Of a stretch of 14,910 nt of DNA, positions 12,343-14,910 are shown piece by piece; the first letter of the stretch is position 1; the number at the start of each line of letters is the position of its first letter. The DNA is taken from NCBI GenBank assembly GCA_937892545.1, contig CALAFO010000036.1:1-14910 (forward strand), in the 5' to 3' direction. The notes below the pieces were generated by a model. The model saw nothing but the letters and a program-made list of their open reading frames with translations, was not told the DNA's origin and ran no database searches. This DNA comes from Scatosoma sp002474405. Lineage in GTDB: Bacteria; Bacillota; Clostridia; Christensenellales; Borkfalkiaceae. Position numbers and translations under genes: made by a program.

Positions 12343-14688
12343 ATGGATTTAATTATCGTAGAATCTCCTTCCAAGGCAAAGACCATTTCGAAGTATCTGA
12401 AAGGAAAGTACAAGGTAGACGCTTCCGCGGGGCATATCCGCGACCTGCCGGTACACTCCCTCGGCGTGGACGTGAAAAACAATTTCGAACCGCGCTACGT
12501 AAATTCGGAAGGCAAAGAAGATCTGATCAGGCGCTTGCAGGACGAGACGAAAAAAGCCGACCGCGTTTATCTTGCAACCGACCCCGACCGCGAGGGAGAG
12601 GCGATTTCCTGGCATTTGCAGACGGTTCTCGGATTAGACGAGAAAGCGAAAAACCGCATCGAATTCAACGAAGTTTCGCAAAAAGCGGTGGAAAAAGCGC
12701 TTACGCAACCGCGGACAATCAATTATAACCTTGTGGACGCGCAGCAGGCGCGCCGCGTGCTGGACAGACTGGTGGGCTACAAACTTTCCACCCTGCTGAA
12801 CCACAAAATCGAAACGGAAAACAATTCCAGAACGCTTTCGGGCGGCAGAGTGCAATCGGTGGCGCTGAAACTGATTGTGGACAGAGAACGGGAAATCGAA
12901 GCGTTCAAGCCGCGGGAATACTGGAACGTTTCCGCACTGCTGCAGGATAAGGAACTGAAACACGCGCCGTTCAAAGCTTCCCTCGAAAAGAAAAACGGCA
13001 AAAAATACAAACCCGCTTCCAAAGAGGAAACGGAAACGGTGCTCGCCGCGCTGAAAGCGGGAGAATTCGTTGTGGCGGCGATGAAAAAATCGGTGGTGAA
13101 AAGCCACGCGCCCGCGCCGTTCACCACTTCTTCGATGCAGCAGGAATCTTCCAACAAGCTGGGCTTCACGGCGCCCGAAACGATGAGCCTCGCGCAGCAC
13201 CTGTACGAAGGTATCGGCACGGAAAACGGCGACCATATCGCGTTCATCACGTATATGAGAACGGACTCCGTACGTATTTCGGCGGACGCGCAGCAGAACG
13301 CGCTGGCATACATCCGCGCCACGTACGGCGAAAATTACGCGCCCGAAAAGCCGAATTTTTATTCCACGAAAAAAGACGCGCAGGACGCGCACGAAGCCGT
13401 GCGCCCCATCGACGTTTCGATGACGCCGGACAAGGCGAAAAATCTGCTGGATAAGAAGCATTACATGCTGTACAAGCTGATTTACGAGCGGTTTCTGGCT
13501 TCGCAGATGGCGGAAGCGAAATACAACAGCACGCAGATGGATATAAACAATTCCGGCTATACCTTCAAGGCAAGCGGCAAAATCATGCTCTTCCCCGGTT
13601 ATACGGCGGTATACCGCGAAACGGAGGCGAAAAAGGACGACGACGATTCGGCGGAATCCACCGAGCTGCTGCCCGATCTGGCGCAGGGCGAAAGCGTGAA
13701 CTGCAACAAAATCAACACGGAGCAGAAATTCACGAAACCGCCCCTTCGCTATACGGACGCCTCGCTGGTGAAAGCGATGGAAGAAAAAGGCATCGGGCGC
13801 CCCTCCACATATGCAACCATCATCGCGAAACTCAACCAGAAGTACGTGAAAAAAGAGGGCAAATACATGAAGCCCGTGAAAGTTTCGTACGCCGTATCGG
13901 ATATGCTGAACAAATGCTTCCCGGATATCATGAACGTGGGCTTCACCGCGGATATGGAAACCAAGCTGGATAAAATAGAAGAAGGCGGGCAGCGCTGGCA
14001 GGACGTCATTGCGGACTTCTATCCGGAATTCGAAAAAAATCTGAAGAACGCTTCCTCGTACGGCGACGAACTCACCGACATCAAGTGCGAAAAATGCGGC
14101 AGACCGATGATTCGCAGAAACGGAAAATACGGAAAATATCTCGCGTGTTCCGGCTACCCCGAATGCCACAACATCGTGAGCGAGGGCGAACAGGAAATTT
14201 CCGCGATCCCCTGCCCCAACTGCGGCGAAAACATGGTGGTGAAAACGGGAAAATTCGGAAAATTTCTCGCCTGCCCCAACTATCCCGATTGCAAAACGAC
14301 GCGCCCCTACCCCACGGAAAACGGCGAACAGAAAGATTGCGGCATCTGCCCGGAGTGCGGATCTCCGATGCTGCAGAAAAAGAGCAAGAAAGGCAAGATT
14401 TTCTACGGCTGTTCCGGCTACCCCGCCTGCAAGTTTTTATCGTGGGATATTCCCACGGGCAAAAAGTGCCCCAAGTGCGGCAGCGCGCTGGTGAAAACGG
14501 CGCGGGGCAACGTAAAATGCTCCAACAAGGAATGCGATTATAAAGAAGGCAAAGCCGCTTCGGCGACGGGCGCAGGTACGGGCGCGGCGGGCGCCAACGG
14601 CGGCGCGAAAAGCTTCAAGCCGCTGCAATCGGAAGATTTCGACGCTCCGCCTCTGATGGACGAACCCGTATACGGCGACGATCAGTAA
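12343..14688 (+). CDS. topA: DNA topoisomerase I (type IA)
   Basis: TopA relaxes negative supercoils by passing a strand through a transient single-strand break. The 781-residue protein starts with the Toprim domain: Glu7 in VESPSK and the metal-binding TDPDREGE (79-86). The catalytic tyrosine is Tyr304 in ITYMRTDSVR, and HEAVRP (350-355) belongs to the core. The C-terminus carries four zinc ribbons of paired cysteines: Cys582/585 with 602/608, Cys624/627 with 644/650, Cys669/672 with 690/696, and Cys709/712 with 726/731. A Gly/Ala-rich linker (about 738-755) and an acidic tail end the chain. It lies 37 bases after dprA with a modest AAAGGG ribosome binding site ten bases before the ATG. Identification is secure. 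Confidence 0.98.
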   Translation: MDLIIVESPSKAKTISKYLKGKYKVDASAGHIRDLPVHSLGVDVKNNFEPRYVNSEGKEDLIRRLQDETKKADRVYLATDPDREGEAISWHLQTVLGLDEKAKNRIEFNEVSQKAVEKALTQPRTINYNLVDAQQARRVLDRLVGYKLSTLLNHKIETENNSRTLSGGRVQSVALKLIVDREREIEAFKPREYWNVSALLQDKELKHAPFKASLEKKNGKKYKPASKEETETVLAALKAGEFVVAAMKKSVVKSHAPAPFTTSSMQQESSNKLGFTAPETMSLAQHLYEGIGTENGDHIAFITYMRTDSVRISADAQQNALAYIRATYGENYAPEKPNFYSTKKDAQDAHEAVRPIDVSMTPDKAKNLLDKKHYMLYKLIYERFLASQMAEAKYNSTQMDINNSGYTFKASGKIMLFPGYTAVYRETEAKKDDDDSAESTELLPDLAQGESVNCNKINTEQKFTKPPLRYTDASLVKAMEEKGIGRPSTYATIIAKLNQKYVKKEGKYMKPVKVSYAVSDMLNKCFPDIMNVGFTADMETKLDKIEEGGQRWQDVIADFYPEFEKNLKNASSYGDELTDIKCEKCGRPMIRRNGKYGKYLACSGYPECHNIVSEGEQEISAIPCPNCGENMVVKTGKFGKFLACPNYPDCKTTRPYPTENGEQKDCGICPECGSPMLQKKSKKGKIFYGCSGYPACKFLSWDIPTGKKCPKCGSALVKTARGNVKCSNKECDYKEGKAASATGAGTGAAGANGGAKSFKPLQSEDFDAPPLMDEPVYGDDQ

Positions 14689-14695
14689 AACGAAC

Positions 14696-14910
14696 ATGAA
14701 CGAAAACACGAACGAAAAATTGAAAAACGCGAAGATTTCCGTCATCGGCGGCGGACTTGCGGGCTGCGAGGCGGCGTATTATCTGGCGCGGCGCGGCGCA
14801 GACGTTACGCTGTACGAAATGAAGCCGCAGAAGTATTCGCCCGCGCACGAAAGCCCGTTGCTTTGCGAACTGGTGTGTTCGAATTCATTGAAATCCGCCG
14901 ACGTTTACGC
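14696..14910 (+). CDS. trmFO: Folate/FAD-dependent tRNA (uracil-54-C5)-methyltransferase TrmFO, 5' part
   Basis: TrmFO forms 5-methyluridine at position 54 of tRNA using methylenetetrahydrofolate and FAD. Only the first 71 complete codons are present; the right edge of the window cuts the gene. Visible are an N-terminal FAD-binding Rossmann motif, VIGGGLAGCEAA (16-27), the YEMKP block (40-44) and LVCSNSLKS (59-67) with Cys61, corresponding to the conserved N-terminal functional cysteine of the family. The ATG lies seven bases after the topA stop with no good ribosome binding site, so translational coupling to topA is likely. An in-frame TTG eight codons further on would also keep the fold and cannot be excluded. 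Confidence 0.93.
   Translation, partial: MNENTNEKLKNAKISVIGGGLAGCEAAYYLARRGADVTLYEMKPQKYSPAHESPLLCELVCSNSLKSADVY

Noticed and set aside
12634..14169. Minus-strand open frame of 511 codons inside topA
   Set aside because: It is antisense to conserved topA domains, has Arg/Phe/His-rich composition with no motif, and lacks its own ribosome binding site.

Overview
The window looks like a chromosomal housekeeping segment from a member of the Bacillota, most likely an uncultured gut-type Clostridia. The evidence is the Gram-positive gene order dprA-topA-trmFO, strong AGGAGG-type ribosome binding sites, sigma-A-like promoters, a Bacillus-type LexA box in front of uvrB, and coding regions rich in GCG/CGC codons beside very A/T-rich spacers. 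The lineage assignment is inference; no rRNA or other marker is present to fix it.

Layout. Positions 1-259 hold no gene but contain two related double-hairpin palindromic units. From 260 to about 9250 every gene is on the minus strand. In order of transcription these are a tiny TTG-started putative lipoprotein (9249-9058), clpB (8845-6242), a P2B-like calcium ATPase (6124-3254) followed closely by two small paralogous proteins with a predicted winged-helix-like body and a C-terminal membrane anchor (3231-2848 and 2827-2468), and uvrB (2227-260). A 0.4 kb A/T-rich divergent spacer (9250-9665) carries promoters in both directions, an unassigned hairpin and a run of alternating TA/CG. From 9666 to the right edge everything is on the plus strand: a YifB/ComM-type AAA ATPase, a diverged dprA, topA with four zinc ribbons, and the 5' end of trmFO, packed with gaps of 7 to 37 bases as one probable operon.

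Functional picture. uvrB (nucleotide excision repair) has a readable sigma-A promoter with a LexA-type operator just downstream, so SOS control is the simplest model. clpB (protein disaggregase) ends in a clear intrinsic terminator and has no recognisable CtsR or CIRCE site. The ATPase and its two small partners form the least conventional unit: the partners resemble each other over their full length and look like tail-anchored regulators or accessory proteins of the pump. The plus-strand operon combines DNA uptake/recombination mediators (comM, dprA) with DNA topology (topA) and tRNA modification (trmFO).

Most genes are standard. The points that merit a second look are the paired tail-anchored proteins, the palindromic repeats at the left edge, the uvrB operator, the diverged DprA motifs, two oddities in the ATPase nucleotide-binding region, and the structured divergent spacer. 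I saw no prophage, CRISPR, transposase, tRNA or rRNA.
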